A DNA stretch of 64,000 bases from an uncultured SAR86 cluster bacterium (GCA_902509555.1 CABWYS010000001.1:1-64000); one strand, 5' to 3'. Numbered from the stretch's first letter, positions 49,867-63,552 are shown. A program made the numbers and translations. The notes: a model not told the origin generated them from the sequence alone.

Positions 49867-51828
49867 TTATTTCAATAAAGTCCTGTTAAAGTGCTCTAGC
49901 ATTTTCTTGTATAGCATCAATCTATTCTCAGGCTTTCTAAAGCCATGCCCTTCTTTCTCAACAATAATTAATTCGTGCTCTTTACCAGCTTCTTCTAATG
50001 CATCAGCTAATGCATAGGCGTGCTCTATAGGCGCACGTTGATCTTCCTTGCCTGAAACAATAATAATTGGAGCTTCAAGTTTATCGGCTTGTTGCACAGG
50101 TGACATTGCTTTAATTTTTGCAGGATCTTGGCCAAGAGTTTTATCTAAATATTTACCACCCCATTTTATGGTTTTAATATCCCCTTCGTCATACAGCATT
50201 TCTAAATCAAATACTCCAATATATGCAACAGATGCTTTATAAAGATCTGGACGGAGCATTGGAGCCATTGCAGCAGAGTATCCTCCAAAACTGCCGCCAT
50301 AAATTCCAATTCTTTCAGGGTCAGCTATTCCTTGATTGATGGCCCATTCAGTTGCCTCAATAATATCCTGTTGAGTATCTCCTCCCCATTCTCCAAATCC
50401 CATCTGAGTAAACTCCTTTCCATAACCTGTTGAGCCTCTAAAATTAACTTTCAGTACAGCATAACCAGCTTGAGAAAAAATGTGAGTGTCTGGATCAAAA
50501 CCCCATGAGTCTCTGGCATGAGGTCCTCCATGAGGTATAACTATCATAGGAGCTGATTGGTCCTCTTGCTGATTCTTTGCTGGGGTGTAATACCCATGAA
50601 TCTTCACACCATCAGAGTTTATAAAATTGAATGGCACCTCATGCTCTAGCCCTTGATCATCAATTTCAGGCCACATAGTAAGCAAATATTTAACTTGATT
50701 TTTTTTAAGATCATATAAGTAATATTTTGAGGAGGATGCAGAGTCGCCTACGGCAATAATTAATTTGTCTCTATTTTTAGATAAATCCACCAATCCAATT
50801 TCTTTCTTATCAAAAACTTCTATATTTCCATTGAAAGCTTGGACTGCTTGCATGATTGAATTTTGTAACGGGTCATCATTTTCAAACCAATAAGCTTTGG
50901 CGTATCCAGGATTAATTGTGGCGCCAAGAACCTTGTCATCTATGATTTGCGGATAAGCATCATACTCCGGGTGATGAAAGACCACCTGAGTCTCTCCAGT
51001 TTTGGCATCGATCTCCTTGATTTGATAAGTTGAAGTCTCTGTACTGTCTACAATGTGAATTGTAGAATCATCTTTTGCAATATTAACAGGATAAATCTCG
51101 CCATCTCCATATGGTGTTTTACTTAATACTTGCCACTCATCCTTCTTGGAAGCACGGTACATAGTGACGGTGTTATTATCAATATCACTTCCAACAGCAA
51201 ATCTTGGTGTGCCTGAGCTATCTGAAACAAACTGCCCTCCAGCCAATGGAGATTTACCTAGTCTTTTTTGCTGACCGTTATAAACGTTTAATCTAATAGC
51301 ATCAGCAAAACCACCATTATTTTGTTTTCCAAATACACTTACAGACAAAAGCACATGCTTCTCATCATCTTCAAGGATGTTCTCTACATAACCATAAGAG
51401 AACTTGTCAACCACTTTACCTCTAGCACCTGAGGTTCTTGCTCTCATTCCAAATACATAAGCAGGTTTTTTAGAATCATAATTAATTGCAAAATATTCAC
51501 CTATGGAGCCTCTACCCCAAGAATCATAATATCCAATTTGTATTAACAAACGTTCATTATTAACCCAGTAATAACTCGCAACCTCTTCTTCTTTAGTAAG
51601 AGTAATGGCGTTAATTAAACTTAAATCTTCTGCATTAAAAATTGAAATGCCTTTTTTATCATCAGGCATCTTGGTGAGAACACTGATCATCCTGCCGTCA
51701 GGTGAGATTTTTACATTAGTGTATGAAGGCAGAGAGCTAAACCTTTCTACAAAATCTTCGCTGACGCCTAGATCAGCAAATGAATTAAAGCTTAATAAAA
51801 GAAATATTGATAATATGGAGTTTTTCAT
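49867..51828 (-). CDS. Secreted S9 family prolyl oligopeptidase/acylaminoacyl-peptidase-like
   Basis: ORF; signal peptide, PHGGPHARDSWGFD, YGGSFGGYSAAMAP, GKEDQRAPIEHA, EGHGF. Confidence 0.9.
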   Translation of the reverse strand: MKNSILSIFLLLSFNSFADLGVSEDFVERFSSLPSYTNVKISPDGRMISVLTKMPDDKKGISIFNAEDLSLINAITLTKEEEVASYYWVNNERLLIQIGYYDSWGRGSIGEYFAINYDSKKPAYVFGMRARTSGARGKVVDKFSYGYVENILEDDEKHVLLSVSVFGKQNNGGFADAIRLNVYNGQQKRLGKSPLAGGQFVSDSSGTPRFAVGSDIDNNTVTMYRASKKDEWQVLSKTPYGDGEIYPVNIAKDDSTIHIVDSTETSTYQIKEIDAKTGETQVVFHHPEYDAYPQIIDDKVLGATINPGYAKAYWFENDDPLQNSIMQAVQAFNGNIEVFDKKEIGLVDLSKNRDKLIIAVGDSASSSKYYLYDLKKNQVKYLLTMWPEIDDQGLEHEVPFNFINSDGVKIHGYYTPAKNQQEDQSAPMIVIPHGGPHARDSWGFDPDTHIFSQAGYAVLKVNFRGSTGYGKEFTQMGFGEWGGDTQQDIIEATEWAINQGIADPERIGIYGGSFGGYSAAMAPMLRPDLYKASVAYIGVFDLEMLYDEGDIKTIKWGGKYLDKTLGQDPAKIKAMSPVQQADKLEAPIIIVSGKEDQRAPIEHAYALADALEEAGKEHELIIVEKEGHGFRKPENRLMLYKKMLEHFNRTLLK

Positions 51829-51966
51829 TTGTAAAGTTTACTTGACATAATATAGTTGATCAATCAATTATAACAACGTTTTAAAATTGCACGTTAAGGA
51901 AGAGATAAATAAAAGTAGACAGATGAATTTAAGATCATTAAACTAGCGCATCTAATATTTAAAGAT

Positions 51967-53249
<1,283 letters not shown>

Positions 53250-53507
53250 TTACTTAGAAATGACGTTGACTGTCTTTTTTTGCTTGATGCCTTTGTAAGT
53301 GAATTGCACTTGACCGGCTGAAGTCGCGAATAAAGTATGATCTTTACCCATGCCGACATTTTCTCCTGGATGAGTATTGGTCCCACGTTGACGTATTATA
53401 ATTTCACCTGGTTTTACAGTCTGGCCGCCAAAACGCTTGACACCCAATCTCTTGGAATTGGAATCTCTACCGTTTTTACTGGAACCACCTGCTTTCTTAT
53501 GTGCCAT
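53250..53507 (-). CDS. rpmA: 50S ribosomal protein L27
   Basis: [32 protein letters not shown]. Confidence 0.97.
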   Translation of the reverse strand: MAHKKAGGSSKNGRDSNSKRLGVKRFGGQTVKPGEIIIRQRGTNTHPGENVGMGKDHTLFATSAGQVQFTYKGIKQKKTVNVISK

Positions 53508-53509
53508 TT

Positions 53510-53827
53510 CTATTTACCTACGTTGATTTCTTTGATTTTAATCTGAGTATATCTCTGTCTGTGTCCAATTTTTCTCATGCTATGTTTTCTTCTGCGGAAC
53601 CTAAGAATAGACACTTTTTCACCTTTTACTTCTTCGACTATCTCAGCTACAACTTTGGCATTTTCTATGTATGGCTGACCTATCTGAACATCATCTCCAT
53701 CAACATATAGCATAACGTTTTCAAAAGCATGATCTACTCCTGATTCCTCTTGCATTAAATCGACTTCTAGGACTTGTCCTAGCTCGACTTTATGTTGTTT
53801 TCCACCTGCTTCTATTACTGCGTACAT
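53510..53827 (-). CDS. rplU: 50S ribosomal protein L21
   Basis: ORF trimmed to [40 protein letters not shown]. Confidence 0.96.
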   Translation of the reverse strand: MYAVIEAGGKQHKVELGQVLEVDLMQEESGVDHAFENVMLYVDGDDVQIGQPYIENAKVVAEIVEEVKGEKVSILRFRRRKHSMRKIGHRQRYTQIKIKEINVGK

Positions 53828-53848
53828 AGTTATCTCTAAAGGTGGCAA

Positions 53849-53877
53849 AATATACGCTTTCTGAAAGAAATTATCAA
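53849..53877 (-). promoter_or_regulatory. Sigma70-type promoter of rplU-rpmA-obgE
   Basis: Minus strand TTGATA (53877-53872) N17 TATATT (53854-53849). Confidence 0.6.
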
Positions 53878-53913
53878 TACTTATGTATAATTTTAGGCTT
53901 CTAATTATTTAAG

Positions 53914-54882
53914 ATGTACGTACTCAAAAAAACCACTTCGGCTGAACTCAGAAGAGTTCAATCCACTATCAAAAAAGAGCTTGCTAGCGAAAAAATAATT
54001 CAAGAAATTTATGAATACATTTTTAATGCAGAGGGTAAAAAAACAAGAGCTTTGCTCTGTTTACTTGCCTCTAAAGCATCAGACATAAAGTCTAATAATA
54101 GAATTAATTTAGCTAGCATTATTGAGCTTTTACATACAGCAACATTAGTTCATGACGATGTTGTGGATGAGTCTGAGCTAAGACGTGGTACCAGATCTGT
54201 GAATCAAGTCTGGACAAATTCATACAGCGTCTTGATGGGTGATTTTATATATTCGAAAGCCTTTATTTTAATGGTAAAGCTTGGGATCCCTGCTATCTTA
54301 GATGAGTTAGCAAAAGCGACCAATGACATAGCTAGAGGCGAAATTATTCAATTAGAACTCTTTGAAAAAAAACAACTGATTGAGCTTAAAGACTTGCTCA
54401 AGGTTAGCTATTTAAAAACGGGGAGACTTTTTGAGGCATCTGCAAAAACCGGGGCCATGCTTGCATGCAGATCTGCAGAAGAAATTAAAACATTTGGGTT
54501 GCTGGGAAAGGCTTTAGGAACAGCATTTCAGATTCAAGACGATATTTTAGATTATGAGGCGTTAAAGCTTGATACGGGAAAGCCAGCCTTGAAAGATTTC
54601 AAGGAGGGAAAAATTACATTTCCTTTGTATTTTGCTCTTCAGCAGGCTAATACAAAAGATAAAAATTTTATTATGAGCCAATTGGGTCAATCAAAAATAT
54701 TAAAAAAAGATCAAAATAAAATCTATCAATTAATACGAAATGATAAAACTCAAAAAGAAATAAATGCTTTGTTAGAAAAATATACAAAAGAAACCTTAAA
54801 GCATCTGAATAAATTAAAGTATCATGCCTGCTACAATGAGATGCTAGACTTAATAAAATTCTCCAAAATAAGGAAAATATGA
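53914..54882 (+). CDS. ispB: Octaprenyl/polyprenyl diphosphate synthase
   Basis: ORF; LLHTATLVHDDVVDESELRRG, FQIQDDILDY; divergent from rplU. Confidence 0.93.
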   Translation: MYVLKKTTSAELRRVQSTIKKELASEKIIQEIYEYIFNAEGKKTRALLCLLASKASDIKSNNRINLASIIELLHTATLVHDDVVDESELRRGTRSVNQVWTNSYSVLMGDFIYSKAFILMVKLGIPAILDELAKATNDIARGEIIQLELFEKKQLIELKDLLKVSYLKTGRLFEASAKTGAMLACRSAEEIKTFGLLGKALGTAFQIQDDILDYEALKLDTGKPALKDFKEGKITFPLYFALQQANTKDKNFIMSQLGQSKILKKDQNKIYQLIRNDKTQKEINALLEKYTKETLKHLNKLKYHACYNEMLDLIKFSKIRKI

Positions 54883-55400
54883 CATTCAAACCTGCCTCAA
54901 GTTACACAAAAGATGATTTAGTGGCATGCGGAAATGGCGATCTATTTGGCCCAAGCAATGGTCGCTTACCAGCAGACGAAATGCTTATGTTCGATTCAAT
55001 TGACCAAATTGACAAAACATCAGGTAAATATTCCAAAGGAAAAATTATTGCTAATCTCAATATTGAAGAAAGTTTATGGTTTTTTAAAGTGCATTTTAAA
55101 TCTGATCCAGTAATGCCCGGATGTCTTGGCTTAGATGCTATGTGGCAATTATTGGGATTCTATCTTTGCTGGCTTGAGTTACCTGGCTATGGAAGAGCAC
55201 TAGGTTCAGATAAGGTAAAGTTTTTTGGTCAAGTTACTCCTGGTGCAAAAATTGTTAGGTATGAAATTGATATAAAACGAGTTGTGAACAGAGGAGCAGT
55301 GGTTGGCTTTGCTGATGGAAACATGTTCGTTGATGATCGTCACGTTTATTCAGCAGACGGACTAAGAGTGGGTCTGTTTAAGGATACTAGCGAATTCTAA
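54879..55400 (+). CDS. fabA: 3-hydroxydecanoyl-ACP dehydratase/isomerase
   Basis: [34 protein letters not shown]. Confidence 0.95.
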   Translation: MTFKPASSYTKDDLVACGNGDLFGPSNGRLPADEMLMFDSIDQIDKTSGKYSKGKIIANLNIEESLWFFKVHFKSDPVMPGCLGLDAMWQLLGFYLCWLELPGYGRALGSDKVKFFGQVTPGAKIVRYEIDIKRVVNRGAVVGFADGNMFVDDRHVYSADGLRVGLFKDTSEF

Positions 55401-56605
55401 TGAAAAATGTAGTTGTAACTGGTGTAGGCATTGTCTCTTGCATAGGCTCAGATACTCAAGAAGTGTTAAATAGTTTGAAGAAAGGAAAGTCAGGCATTTC
55501 CAAGAACTCCACATATGCAGAAATGGATTTTAGAAGTCATGTTTCTGGAGCAATAAACCTTGATTTAGCTGAATTAATTGATAGAAAAACTCTTCGCTTT
55601 ATGAGTGAAGCTTCAGGATTCGGATACATCGCAGCTCAAGAAGCTATTCATCATGCATCCTTAAACCTTGAAGAGATGAATGTTTCAAGAATTGGAGTAG
55701 TAGCTGGATCAGGCGGAGCATCTTCAGCAGCTCAAATAGAGGCATCAGATACTGCAAGAGAGCGAGGCCCAAAAAGAATAGGACCCTATGCTGTTACAAA
55801 AACAATGGGTAGCACTGTGTCAGCTATTTTAGGCACTACACTGAAACTTAAAGGAGTGAATTACTCTATTTCATCTGCTTGCTCAACTAGTGCTCATTGT
55901 ATTGGCCACGCAGCAGAACTTATTCAATTAGGTAAACAAGATATTATTATTGCTGGTGGTGCAGAACAAGAGCACTGGACCTCCTCTTCCATGTTTGATG
56001 CTATGGGGGCTCTCTCCTCACAGTATAATGATGCTCCTGAAAAAGCCTCGAGGCCATTTGATGTAGACAGAGATGGATTTGTAATTGCCGGTGGCGCAGG
56101 AATGCTAATACTCGAGGAAGAAGAGCATGCCATCAAAAGAAATGCACCTATCATTGCAAGGCTGAAGGGCTATTGTGCTAACTCTGATGGCTATGACATG
56201 GTGTCTCCCTCTGGCGAAGGGGCTATAAGATGCATGAGTGAGGCAATCGAAGCTTTTGGGTCTGATGTAGATTATATCAATGCTCATGGCACAAGCACTC
56301 CTGTTGGAGATCTTGCTGAACTTAGCGCAATAAAATCAGTATTTGGTAAAAATGCTCCTGTAATTGGGTCTACTAAATCAATGACTGGCCACTCATTAGG
56401 AGCAACTGGAGCTCAGGAGGCAATTTATTCTATCCTGATGATGCAACATGATTTTATTGCTCCATCGATTAATATAGAAACCTTGGTTGAGGAAGCAGAG
56501 GGATTAAATATTTGCCAATCAATGATGGAGCAAAAATTAAATTCTGTAATGAGCAACTCATTTGGTTTTGGTGGAACAAATGCAAGTTTAATTTTTGGTA
56601 AATAA
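55400..56605 (+). CDS. fabB: Beta-ketoacyl-ACP synthase I
   Basis: [56 protein letters not shown]; coupled to fabA. Confidence 0.95.
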   Translation: MKNVVVTGVGIVSCIGSDTQEVLNSLKKGKSGISKNSTYAEMDFRSHVSGAINLDLAELIDRKTLRFMSEASGFGYIAAQEAIHHASLNLEEMNVSRIGVVAGSGGASSAAQIEASDTARERGPKRIGPYAVTKTMGSTVSAILGTTLKLKGVNYSISSACSTSAHCIGHAAELIQLGKQDIIIAGGAEQEHWTSSSMFDAMGALSSQYNDAPEKASRPFDVDRDGFVIAGGAGMLILEEEEHAIKRNAPIIARLKGYCANSDGYDMVSPSGEGAIRCMSEAIEAFGSDVDYINAHGTSTPVGDLAELSAIKSVFGKNAPVIGSTKSMTGHSLGATGAQEAIYSILMMQHDFIAPSINIETLVEEAEGLNICQSMMEQKLNSVMSNSFGFGGTNASLIFGK

Positions 56606-56606
56606 A

Positions 56607-56948
56607 TTAAGCTAATCGAGATCCATTTAAAGCTCCTTTTTGAGGAACGGCTAAAATAATACTTCCATCCGGCTGAGTAAATCCTGTCACGAGACACTCT
56701 GACATGAATGGCCCGATCTGTTTTTTAGGAAAATTAATAACCGCTGCAACCTGCATACCTACCAAAGACTTAGGATTGTAATGATCTGTAATTTGAGCAG
56801 ATGATTTTTTAATGCCTATATCTTCTCCAAAATCTATAGTCATTTTTATTGCAGGCTTGATTGCTTCTTTGAATTCTTCGGCAGATAGAATAGTCCCAAC
56901 ACGCACATCCACTCTCTCAAATTCTTTCCAAGTTAAATCATTCATCAT
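56607..56948 (-). CDS. csaA: CsaA-like tRNA-binding-domain protein
   Basis: ORF; FERVDVRVGTILSAEEFKEA...GMQVAAVINFPKKQIGPFMSECLVTGF. Confidence 0.85.
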   Translation of the reverse strand: MMNDLTWKEFERVDVRVGTILSAEEFKEAIKPAIKMTIDFGEDIGIKKSSAQITDHYNPKSLVGMQVAAVINFPKKQIGPFMSECLVTGFTQPDGSIILAVPQKGALNGSRLA

Positions 56949-57805
56949 TATTCCTTGTCATCCCACCATGGAAAAAAGTCAGGCATATCTGAAGATATCA
57001 AATTTTTAAATTTTGCTGGACGCTTTTCTAAAAAGGAATTTACTCCCTCTTTTGCATCATCTGATGCTCCCCTAGAATCAATGGCCTTGCTCTCTATTAC
57101 ATGAGCATCATAAGGATCACTTTGACCAAATGATCTCCAAAGCATTTGTCTGGTAATAGCTATAGAGATTGGTGCAGATTTTTCTGTGAGTTCTTGAGCT
57201 ATTTTTATTGCGTCATCGATGAGGCTTTCTGGTTTATGGATGCTAGAAATTAATGAAATATCTAAAGCTTCCTTAGATTCAATGATTCTCCCAGAAAATG
57301 TTAAATCTAAAGCTTTAGAAATGCCTACAATTTTTGGAAGAAACCAGCTACTGCATGCATCAGGGACAATCCCTCTGTTGTTAAATACAAATCCGAATCT
57401 GGCATCTTCAGAGGCAATTCGAATATCGCCTGGGAGTTGCATGGATGCTCCAATGCCAACTGCAGGACCATTACACGCAAATATAATAGGCTTTAAAAAT
57501 TTGTACATTCTTAGAGTAAGAATGCCACCTGAATCTCTTCTAAAATCATCCTCTTTAACTGCAAAATTATCAAAAGATGGATTGAATGTATCTTTGCCAC
57601 TGCTTAGGTCAGCACCAGCACAAAAAGCTCTGCCTGCTCCCGAGATAATTACTGCTTTTAAATTATCATCTGCTTCTATAGCATCAAATGCGCTTATTAA
57701 CTCTTCCATCATAAGAAATGTAAAAGCGTTTAATTTTTCTGGTCTATTTAATAATAGAACAGCGAGATTTTCATGCTGTTCTATTGTAATTGTTTTGAAA
57801 CTCAC
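56948..57805 (-). CDS. Enoyl-CoA hydratase/isomerase family protein
   Basis: ORF; GRAFCAGADLSSG, GPAVGIGASMQLPGDIRIASEDARFGFVFNNRGIVPDA. Confidence 0.9.
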   Translation of the reverse strand: MSFKTITIEQHENLAVLLLNRPEKLNAFTFLMMEELISAFDAIEADDNLKAVIISGAGRAFCAGADLSSGKDTFNPSFDNFAVKEDDFRRDSGGILTLRMYKFLKPIIFACNGPAVGIGASMQLPGDIRIASEDARFGFVFNNRGIVPDACSSWFLPKIVGISKALDLTFSGRIIESKEALDISLISSIHKPESLIDDAIKIAQELTEKSAPISIAITRQMLWRSFGQSDPYDAHVIESKAIDSRGASDDAKEGVNSFLEKRPAKFKNLISSDMPDFFPWWDDKE

Positions 57806-57811
57806 CGAAAT

Positions 57812-58249
57812 CTAGAAAGGTATATCTTCCTCTGAGATTTGAGATGCTTGAGATGGGGCTGATTGAGAGGCTGGCTGTGATTGATCGTAAGCACCTCCAT
57901 CGCTGGAAGATTGCCTACCACCAAGCATGTTCATCTCGTTACCAAGTATTTCTGTCGTGTATCTGTCATTCCCTTCTTTATCTTGCCATTTTCTAGTTTG
58001 TAATTTGCCTTCAACATAAAGCTGAGAGCCTTTATCAAGATATTGTTCAGCGATTTCTGCTAGTTTTCCAAAAAAGACAACTCTGTGCCATTCTGTTTTT
58101 TCTCTTTGCTCTCCAGAATCTTTGTCTTTCCATGATTCTGAAGTCGCAATTGAAAGTGTAGCAACTGCTGTGTTTGTTTGGGTATATCGCATTTCAGGTT
58201 TTTGCCCTAAATTACCTACCAAAATTACTTTATTTACTCCTCTAGCCAT
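57812..58249 (-). CDS. ssb: Single-stranded DNA-binding protein
   Basis: [45 protein letters not shown]-terminal EEDIPF. Confidence 0.97.
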   Translation of the reverse strand: MARGVNKVILVGNLGQKPEMRYTQTNTAVATLSIATSESWKDKDSGEQREKTEWHRVVFFGKLAEIAEQYLDKGSQLYVEGKLQTRKWQDKEGNDRYTTEILGNEMNMLGGRQSSSDGGAYDQSQPASQSAPSQASQISEEDIPF

Positions 58250-58316
58250 AATTACCTCTTATAATTACTTAAGTTTAACTCGAAACAAATCAGCTGGATA
58301 AAAATTCTGCAAATAA

Positions 58317-61139
58317 ATGGAAAAAATTTCAATAAAAGGTGCCCGAACGCATAACCTTAAAAATATTTCTTTAAATATTCCTCGAGGGAAATTAATCGTG
58401 ATAACTGGATTATCAGGATCTGGGAAGTCATCTTTGGCATTTGATACTATTTATGCCGAAGGACAAAGACGCTATGTAGAATCTCTTTCAGCATATGCAC
58501 GACAATTTTTATCTATGATGGAAAAGCCAGATGTTGATCAAATTGATGGTCTCTCCCCTGCAATATCTATTGAACAAAAATCTACCTCACATAACCCGAG
58601 ATCAACTGTAGGAACAGTTACAGAAATTTATGATTATCTCAGGTTATTATATGCACGAATTGGGGTTCCAATTTGCCCAGATCATAACGAAGAACTCTCG
58701 GCTAAAACAGTTAGTGAGATATGTGATGAAATATATGCACTTGGCTATGATAAAAAAATTATGGTCATGGCTCCTGTGGTCAGAGGTAAAAAAGGAGAGC
58801 ATCTGGGTGTTTATGAAGATTTGAAAGCTGAAGGTTTTGTTAGGGTAAAAATTAATGATGTTATTTATCCATTAGATGAATTTCCAGGATTAAATAAAAA
58901 TCAAAAACATGATATTTCAGCTATTGTTGATAGGCTGAAATTACAAAAGGATGATGATAATAGATCTAGATTATCTGAATCAATTGATACTGCTCTCAAT
59001 CTATCAGATGGCCTTGTTCAGATAGAGGTTCTTGATGAAGAATCAGAAGTGCTTCTTTTTTCTTCAAATTTTTCGTGCTCTCAATGCGGCTACTCCGTAA
59101 CTGAGTTAGAGCCAAGAATGTTTTCTTTTAACAATCCTTTTGGAGCCTGTGAAAAATGTGACGGCTTGGGAGTCATTCAGTACTTTGATCAAAATAAATT
59201 AATATCGGATAATTCTGCAACGATCAATGAAGGCGCCATTAAGGGATGGAATAGAAGAAATAGATTCTATTTTCATCAATTAAAGTGTTTGGCCAAGCAT
59301 TATGACTTTGATTTAGATACTTCTTGGAAATCCTACTCTGAAGAAATCCAAAATATCCTTTTGTGGGGATCGAAGGATAAGATCAACTTTTCTAAAAGTT
59401 TTAGGAGTGGCAGCAAAATAGTACGGCAACATCGTTTTGAGGGCATTATTCCCAATACCGAAAGAAGATTTAAAGAAACAGACTCAGAATTTATTAGAAA
59501 TGAGTTAGCAAAGATGCTCTCAGACAGTCACTGTGATGCTTGCGGAGGATCTAGGCTTAAAAAAGAATCGAGAAATATTTTTGTTAATGAGACTCCCATT
59601 CAAAATATTACAAATCAAAAAATATCAGAGGCATTACTTTTTTTTCAAAATATTGAACTTGAGGGTGCAAAAGTAACGATTGCTGAAAAGATTTTAAAAG
59701 AAATTAACGAGCGCCTTACGTTTCTTGAGGACGTTGGGCTGAACTATCTAACCTTGGATAGAGGAGCTGGGACTCTCTCAGGAGGAGAAGCTCAAAGGAT
59801 CAGGCTAGCCAGTCAAATTGGCTCTGGTCTAGTTGGGGTTACTTATGTTCTTGATGAACCCTCAATAGGACTTCATCAAAGAGATAATGAACGTCTCATT
59901 AAAACTCTTTATCACCTTAAAAGTCTTGGAAATACCGTAATAGTTGTTGAACATGATGAAGAAGCAATTAGATGTGCAGATCACATTATTGATATTGGAC
60001 CTGGGGCTGGTAAACATGGCGGAGAGATCTGCGCTCAAGGAAAATTAACAGATATATTGAAAAGCAAAGAATCTATGACTGCTGCCTACCTTTCTGGAGA
60101 AAGACAAATTAATTTCCCTAAAACTGCTAAAAATCCTGATAAATTTATTGAGATAGTTGACGCATATGAAAATAATTTACAGCATGTAACTGCAAAAATC
60201 CCTGTAGGAGTTTTTACTTGTATTACTGGCGTTTCTGGTTCAGGTAAATCCTCGCTCATCAATCAGACATTGATGCCAATGAGTAGTTTTTTACTTAACA
60301 AAGCTAATCTCAATAAAGAAATTAAATGCAAACAAATTAAAGGTTTGGAGCACCTAGATAAGGTAATTGGAATAGATCAATCTCCTATTGGCCGCACTCC
60401 AAGATCTAATCCAGCAACCTATACAGGTCTCTTCTCGCATATTAGAGACTTATTTTCTCAATCTGAAGAAGCAAGAACAAGGGGGTATAAACCAGGTCGA
60501 TTTAGCTTCAACGTTAAGGGAGGAAGATGTGAGGCATGCCAAGGCGATGGGATGATAAAAGTAGAGATGCATTTTTTAGCAGATGTGTATGTAAAGTGTG
60601 ATGTCTGTGATGGAAAAAGATACAACGAGCAAACTCTTGAAGTTAAATATAAGGGCAAAAATATTGCTGAGGTTTTAAGCATGACTGTAGAAGAAGCTCT
60701 TGAATTCTTCCAAGCCATCCCAGCAATCAAAAATAAACTTCAAACACTGGCTGATGTGGGTCTGACTTATATAACCCTTGGACAGTCTGCAACTACACTT
60801 TCTGGGGGAGAGGCCCAGAGAATTAAGCTCGCAAAAGAACTTTCCAAAAGAAGTACTGGAAAAACATTATTTATTTTAGATGAGCCAACAACAGGTCTGC
60901 ACTTCTATGATATTGAGTTACTACTGGGGGTTTTAAAAAGACTGTCTGATCAAGGGAATACCGTAGTAGTAATTGAACACAATCTAGATGTAATTAAATC
61001 AAGTGATTGGATAATAGATCTTGGCCCAGAGGGAGGAAGTGACGGAGGGCTAATAATCGCTGAAGGATCTCCAAGCAAAGTTGCTCAGTCTAAAAAGTCT
61101 TATACAGGCAAGTACCTTAAAGAGGTTTTAAAAAGCTAA
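58317..61139 (+). CDS. uvrA: Excinuclease ABC subunit A
   Basis: [40 protein letters not shown], two LSGGEAQRI signatures, Zn CxxC motifs. Confidence 0.98.
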   Translation: MEKISIKGARTHNLKNISLNIPRGKLIVITGLSGSGKSSLAFDTIYAEGQRRYVESLSAYARQFLSMMEKPDVDQIDGLSPAISIEQKSTSHNPRSTVGTVTEIYDYLRLLYARIGVPICPDHNEELSAKTVSEICDEIYALGYDKKIMVMAPVVRGKKGEHLGVYEDLKAEGFVRVKINDVIYPLDEFPGLNKNQKHDISAIVDRLKLQKDDDNRSRLSESIDTALNLSDGLVQIEVLDEESEVLLFSSNFSCSQCGYSVTELEPRMFSFNNPFGACEKCDGLGVIQYFDQNKLISDNSATINEGAIKGWNRRNRFYFHQLKCLAKHYDFDLDTSWKSYSEEIQNILLWGSKDKINFSKSFRSGSKIVRQHRFEGIIPNTERRFKETDSEFIRNELAKMLSDSHCDACGGSRLKKESRNIFVNETPIQNITNQKISEALLFFQNIELEGAKVTIAEKILKEINERLTFLEDVGLNYLTLDRGAGTLSGGEAQRIRLASQIGSGLVGVTYVLDEPSIGLHQRDNERLIKTLYHLKSLGNTVIVVEHDEEAIRCADHIIDIGPGAGKHGGEICAQGKLTDILKSKESMTAAYLSGERQINFPKTAKNPDKFIEIVDAYENNLQHVTAKIPVGVFTCITGVSGSGKSSLINQTLMPMSSFLLNKANLNKEIKCKQIKGLEHLDKVIGIDQSPIGRTPRSNPATYTGLFSHIRDLFSQSEEARTRGYKPGRFSFNVKGGRCEACQGDGMIKVEMHFLADVYVKCDVCDGKRYNEQTLEVKYKGKNIAEVLSMTVEEALEFFQAIPAIKNKLQTLADVGLTYITLGQSATTLSGGEAQRIKLAKELSKRSTGKTLFILDEPTTGLHFYDIELLLGVLKRLSDQGNTVVVIEHNLDVIKSSDWIIDLGPEGGSDGGLIIAEGSPSKVAQSKKSYTGKYLKEVLKS

Positions 61140-61552
61140 GCTGCTGAAGAGCCTTCTTTGAGCTCGGGCTCAGCTATTTCTGATGAGCCATCTGAATCCC
61201 TATCAACCCACTCAACATAAGCCATGTCAGCTTTATCTCCTGGTCTAAAACCAGCTTTGATAATTCTTAAATAACCACCCGGTCTATCTTTTGACTTAAC
61301 AGCAATTTCAGTAAAGAGTTTATTGACAGCGGAATCAAGCCTAAGTTTATTGAATGCTCTTCTTCGATTTGCAACAGAGTCGTCTTTGGCCATTGTAATC
61401 AAAGGCTCAACAAAAGATCTTAGTTCTTTGGCCTTTGGAGCTGTTGTTTTAATAAGTTCTCTTTCAATAAATGCAATAGCAAGATTTTTCATCAAGGCTT
61501 TACGATGAGATGAGTTCCTATTTAATTTTCTGCCTGATTTTCTATGTCTCAT
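61136..61552 (-). CDS. rplQ: 50S ribosomal protein L17
   Basis: [28 protein letters not shown]. Confidence 0.97.
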   Translation of the reverse strand: MRHRKSGRKLNRNSSHRKALMKNLAIAFIERELIKTTAPKAKELRSFVEPLITMAKDDSVANRRRAFNKLRLDSAVNKLFTEIAVKSKDRPGGYLRIIKAGFRPGDKADMAYVEWVDRDSDGSSEIAEPELKEGSSAA

Positions 61553-61556
61553 TTTA

Positions 61557-62522
61557 TTAACCCATTGGCGGCCAATTCTCTAATGTTGTGCCTAGAGAAA
61601 AGCCTTTTGATGCAAGGACATCCTTGATTTCGTTTAAAGATTTTTTTCCTAAATTAGGAGTTTTTAATAAATCAAACTCTGTTCTTTGAAGAAGGTCTCC
61701 GATCAAGAAAATGCTCTCAGCTTTCAAGCAGTTTGTTGATCTAACTGTAAGTTCCAACTCTTCAATTGACCTCATTAGGAATGGATCAAAGTCATTCTGA
61801 TCTTTCTTCGCTTCTTGTTCAGCAATAGCATCTAAATCAACAAATGCAGCTAATTGCTGTTGCATAATAGTTGCGGCATGTTCTATGGCTTTCTTTGGAT
61901 CCAACGTACCATCAGTTTCTAATTCTACTATCAGCTTATCTAGGTCAGTTCTTTTTTCAAATCTTGCATTTTCAACTGTATACGCAACCCTTCGAACCGG
62001 ACTAAAAGAAGCGTCGACTTTTAATGCTCCAACAGCAGTCTCTTCTTCGCCTCTTGAGTCTGCAGGCTCATAGCCTCTTCCAGTTTTGACAGTTGCGGTG
62101 AGAGATAAACTGACTTTATCAACCAATGAAGCAACATGATGCTCTGCGTCAGGTAATTCAACATTTCCTGGTACTTCAAAAGAGTTGGATGTGACCTCAC
62201 ATGGACCAGAGACATCTAATTTTATAACAGCACTGGTACCTTCAATTAAGCTAATAGGCATATCCTTAAGGTTTAACAATATATCAATGACATCTTCTCT
62301 AACGCCTTCAATAGTTGAATACTCATGAGAAATACCGTCAATGGTTACGTCAGTTATTGCTGCGCCTGGCATAGAAGACAAAAGAATTCTTCTTAGCGCA
62401 TTTCCTAGAGTATGACCAAAGCCTCTTTCTAATGGCTCTAGTGTAATTTTAGATGTATTGTTATCTATGTCATCAACCTGAATGTCAGTTGGGACTAAAA
62501 GATCTATTACTGATGTTTCCAT
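61557..62522 (-). CDS. rpoA: RNA polymerase subunit alpha
   Basis: [34 protein letters not shown]-terminal [39 protein letters not shown]. Confidence 0.98.
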   Translation of the reverse strand: METSVIDLLVPTDIQVDDIDNNTSKITLEPLERGFGHTLGNALRRILLSSMPGAAITDVTIDGISHEYSTIEGVREDVIDILLNLKDMPISLIEGTSAVIKLDVSGPCEVTSNSFEVPGNVELPDAEHHVASLVDKVSLSLTATVKTGRGYEPADSRGEEETAVGALKVDASFSPVRRVAYTVENARFEKRTDLDKLIVELETDGTLDPKKAIEHAATIMQQQLAAFVDLDAIAEQEAKKDQNDFDPFLMRSIEELELTVRSTNCLKAESIFLIGDLLQRTEFDLLKTPNLGKKSLNEIKDVLASKGFSLGTTLENWPPMG

Positions 62523-62544
62523 AATTTCCTTCCGTTTTTAAGTA

Positions 62545-63165
62545 TTATTTTGAATAAAGCTCAACAATGAGATTTTCATTAATTTCAGCACTTAAATCTG
62601 TTCTGTCTGGTACAGATTTGAATACACCCTTGAGAGTTTTAGAATCTACTTCAAGCCACTCACATGCTTCTCTTTGACTAGCGAGATCTAATGCACTTTT
62701 AATTCTTAATTGTGCTTTAGATTTTTCTCTTACCTCTAATTCATCACCTGGCTGAACCTGATATGATGGAATATTTACTGTAGCTCCATTGAGATGAAAG
62801 GCTTTATGAGATACCAATTGTCTGGCTTCAGCCCGTGTTGCCGCAAAACCCATACGATAAACAACGTTATCTAATCTTTGCTCAAGGTAACTAAGAAGAT
62901 TTTCTCCTGTATTACCCTTAGATTTTGATGCTTTTTTATAATAATTTCTAAACTGCTTTTCAAGAACACCATACATTCTTCTAACTTTTTGCTTTTCGCG
63001 CAGCTGAACACCATAATCGGACAGTCTACCTCTTCTTAGACCATGAACGCCTGGAGCTGTTTCCATGTTACATTTTGATTCAATTGATCTAGCGCCACTT
63101 TTGAGAAAAAGATCTGTGCCTTCTCTCCTTGATAATCTTAGTGATGGACCTCTATATCTTGCCAT
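62545..63165 (-). CDS. rpsD: 30S ribosomal protein S4
   Basis: [38 protein letters not shown]. Confidence 0.97.
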   Translation of the reverse strand: MARYRGPSLRLSRREGTDLFLKSGARSIESKCNMETAPGVHGLRRGRLSDYGVQLREKQKVRRMYGVLEKQFRNYYKKASKSKGNTGENLLSYLEQRLDNVVYRMGFAATRAEARQLVSHKAFHLNGATVNIPSYQVQPGDELEVREKSKAQLRIKSALDLASQREACEWLEVDSKTLKGVFKSVPDRTDLSAEINENLIVELYSK

Positions 63166-63174
63166 TTGATTCCC

Positions 63175-63549
63175 CTATACCCTACGTTTCTTTGAAGGAC
63201 GACAGCCATTGTGAGGCAATGGTGTTACATCCGTAATACTTTTAATTTTTAAACCACATGAATTCAAGGACCTGACTGCAGATTCTCTTCCACCACCTGG
63301 GCCCCTTACTTTTACATCTAAATTTATCATTCCAAATTCCTTTGCTGCATTGCCTGCTTTTTCTGCTGCTATCTGAGCAGCAAATGGTGTGCTTTTTCTT
63401 GAGCCACGAAAGCCAGAACCACCTGATGTAGCCCAGCAAACAGTATTGCCTTGTTTGTCTGTGATTGTGATGATCGTATTATTAAATGAAGCATGTATAT
63501 GCGCTATACCATCTGAAATAACCTTTTTAACTTTTTTACCAGTTGCCAT
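63175..63549 (-). CDS. rpsK: 30S ribosomal protein S11
   Basis: [42 protein letters not shown]. Confidence 0.97.
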   Translation of the reverse strand: MATGKKVKKVISDGIAHIHASFNNTIITITDKQGNTVCWATSGGSGFRGSRKSTPFAAQIAAEKAGNAAKEFGMINLDVKVRGPGGGRESAVRSLNSCGLKIKSITDVTPLPHNGCRPSKKRRV

Positions 63550-63552
63550 CGA

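Noticed and set aside
51842-51880. TTGACA plus TATAAC as rpsT promoter; TTGATCAA palindrome
   Set aside because: Spacing between hexamers (~21 nt) is outside the usual range and an 8-bp palindrome is not significant.
57219-57815. 198-aa plus-strand ORF
   Set aside because: Exact antisense of a clear enoyl-CoA hydratase gene; composition looks like reverse-strand shadow, no recognisable domain.
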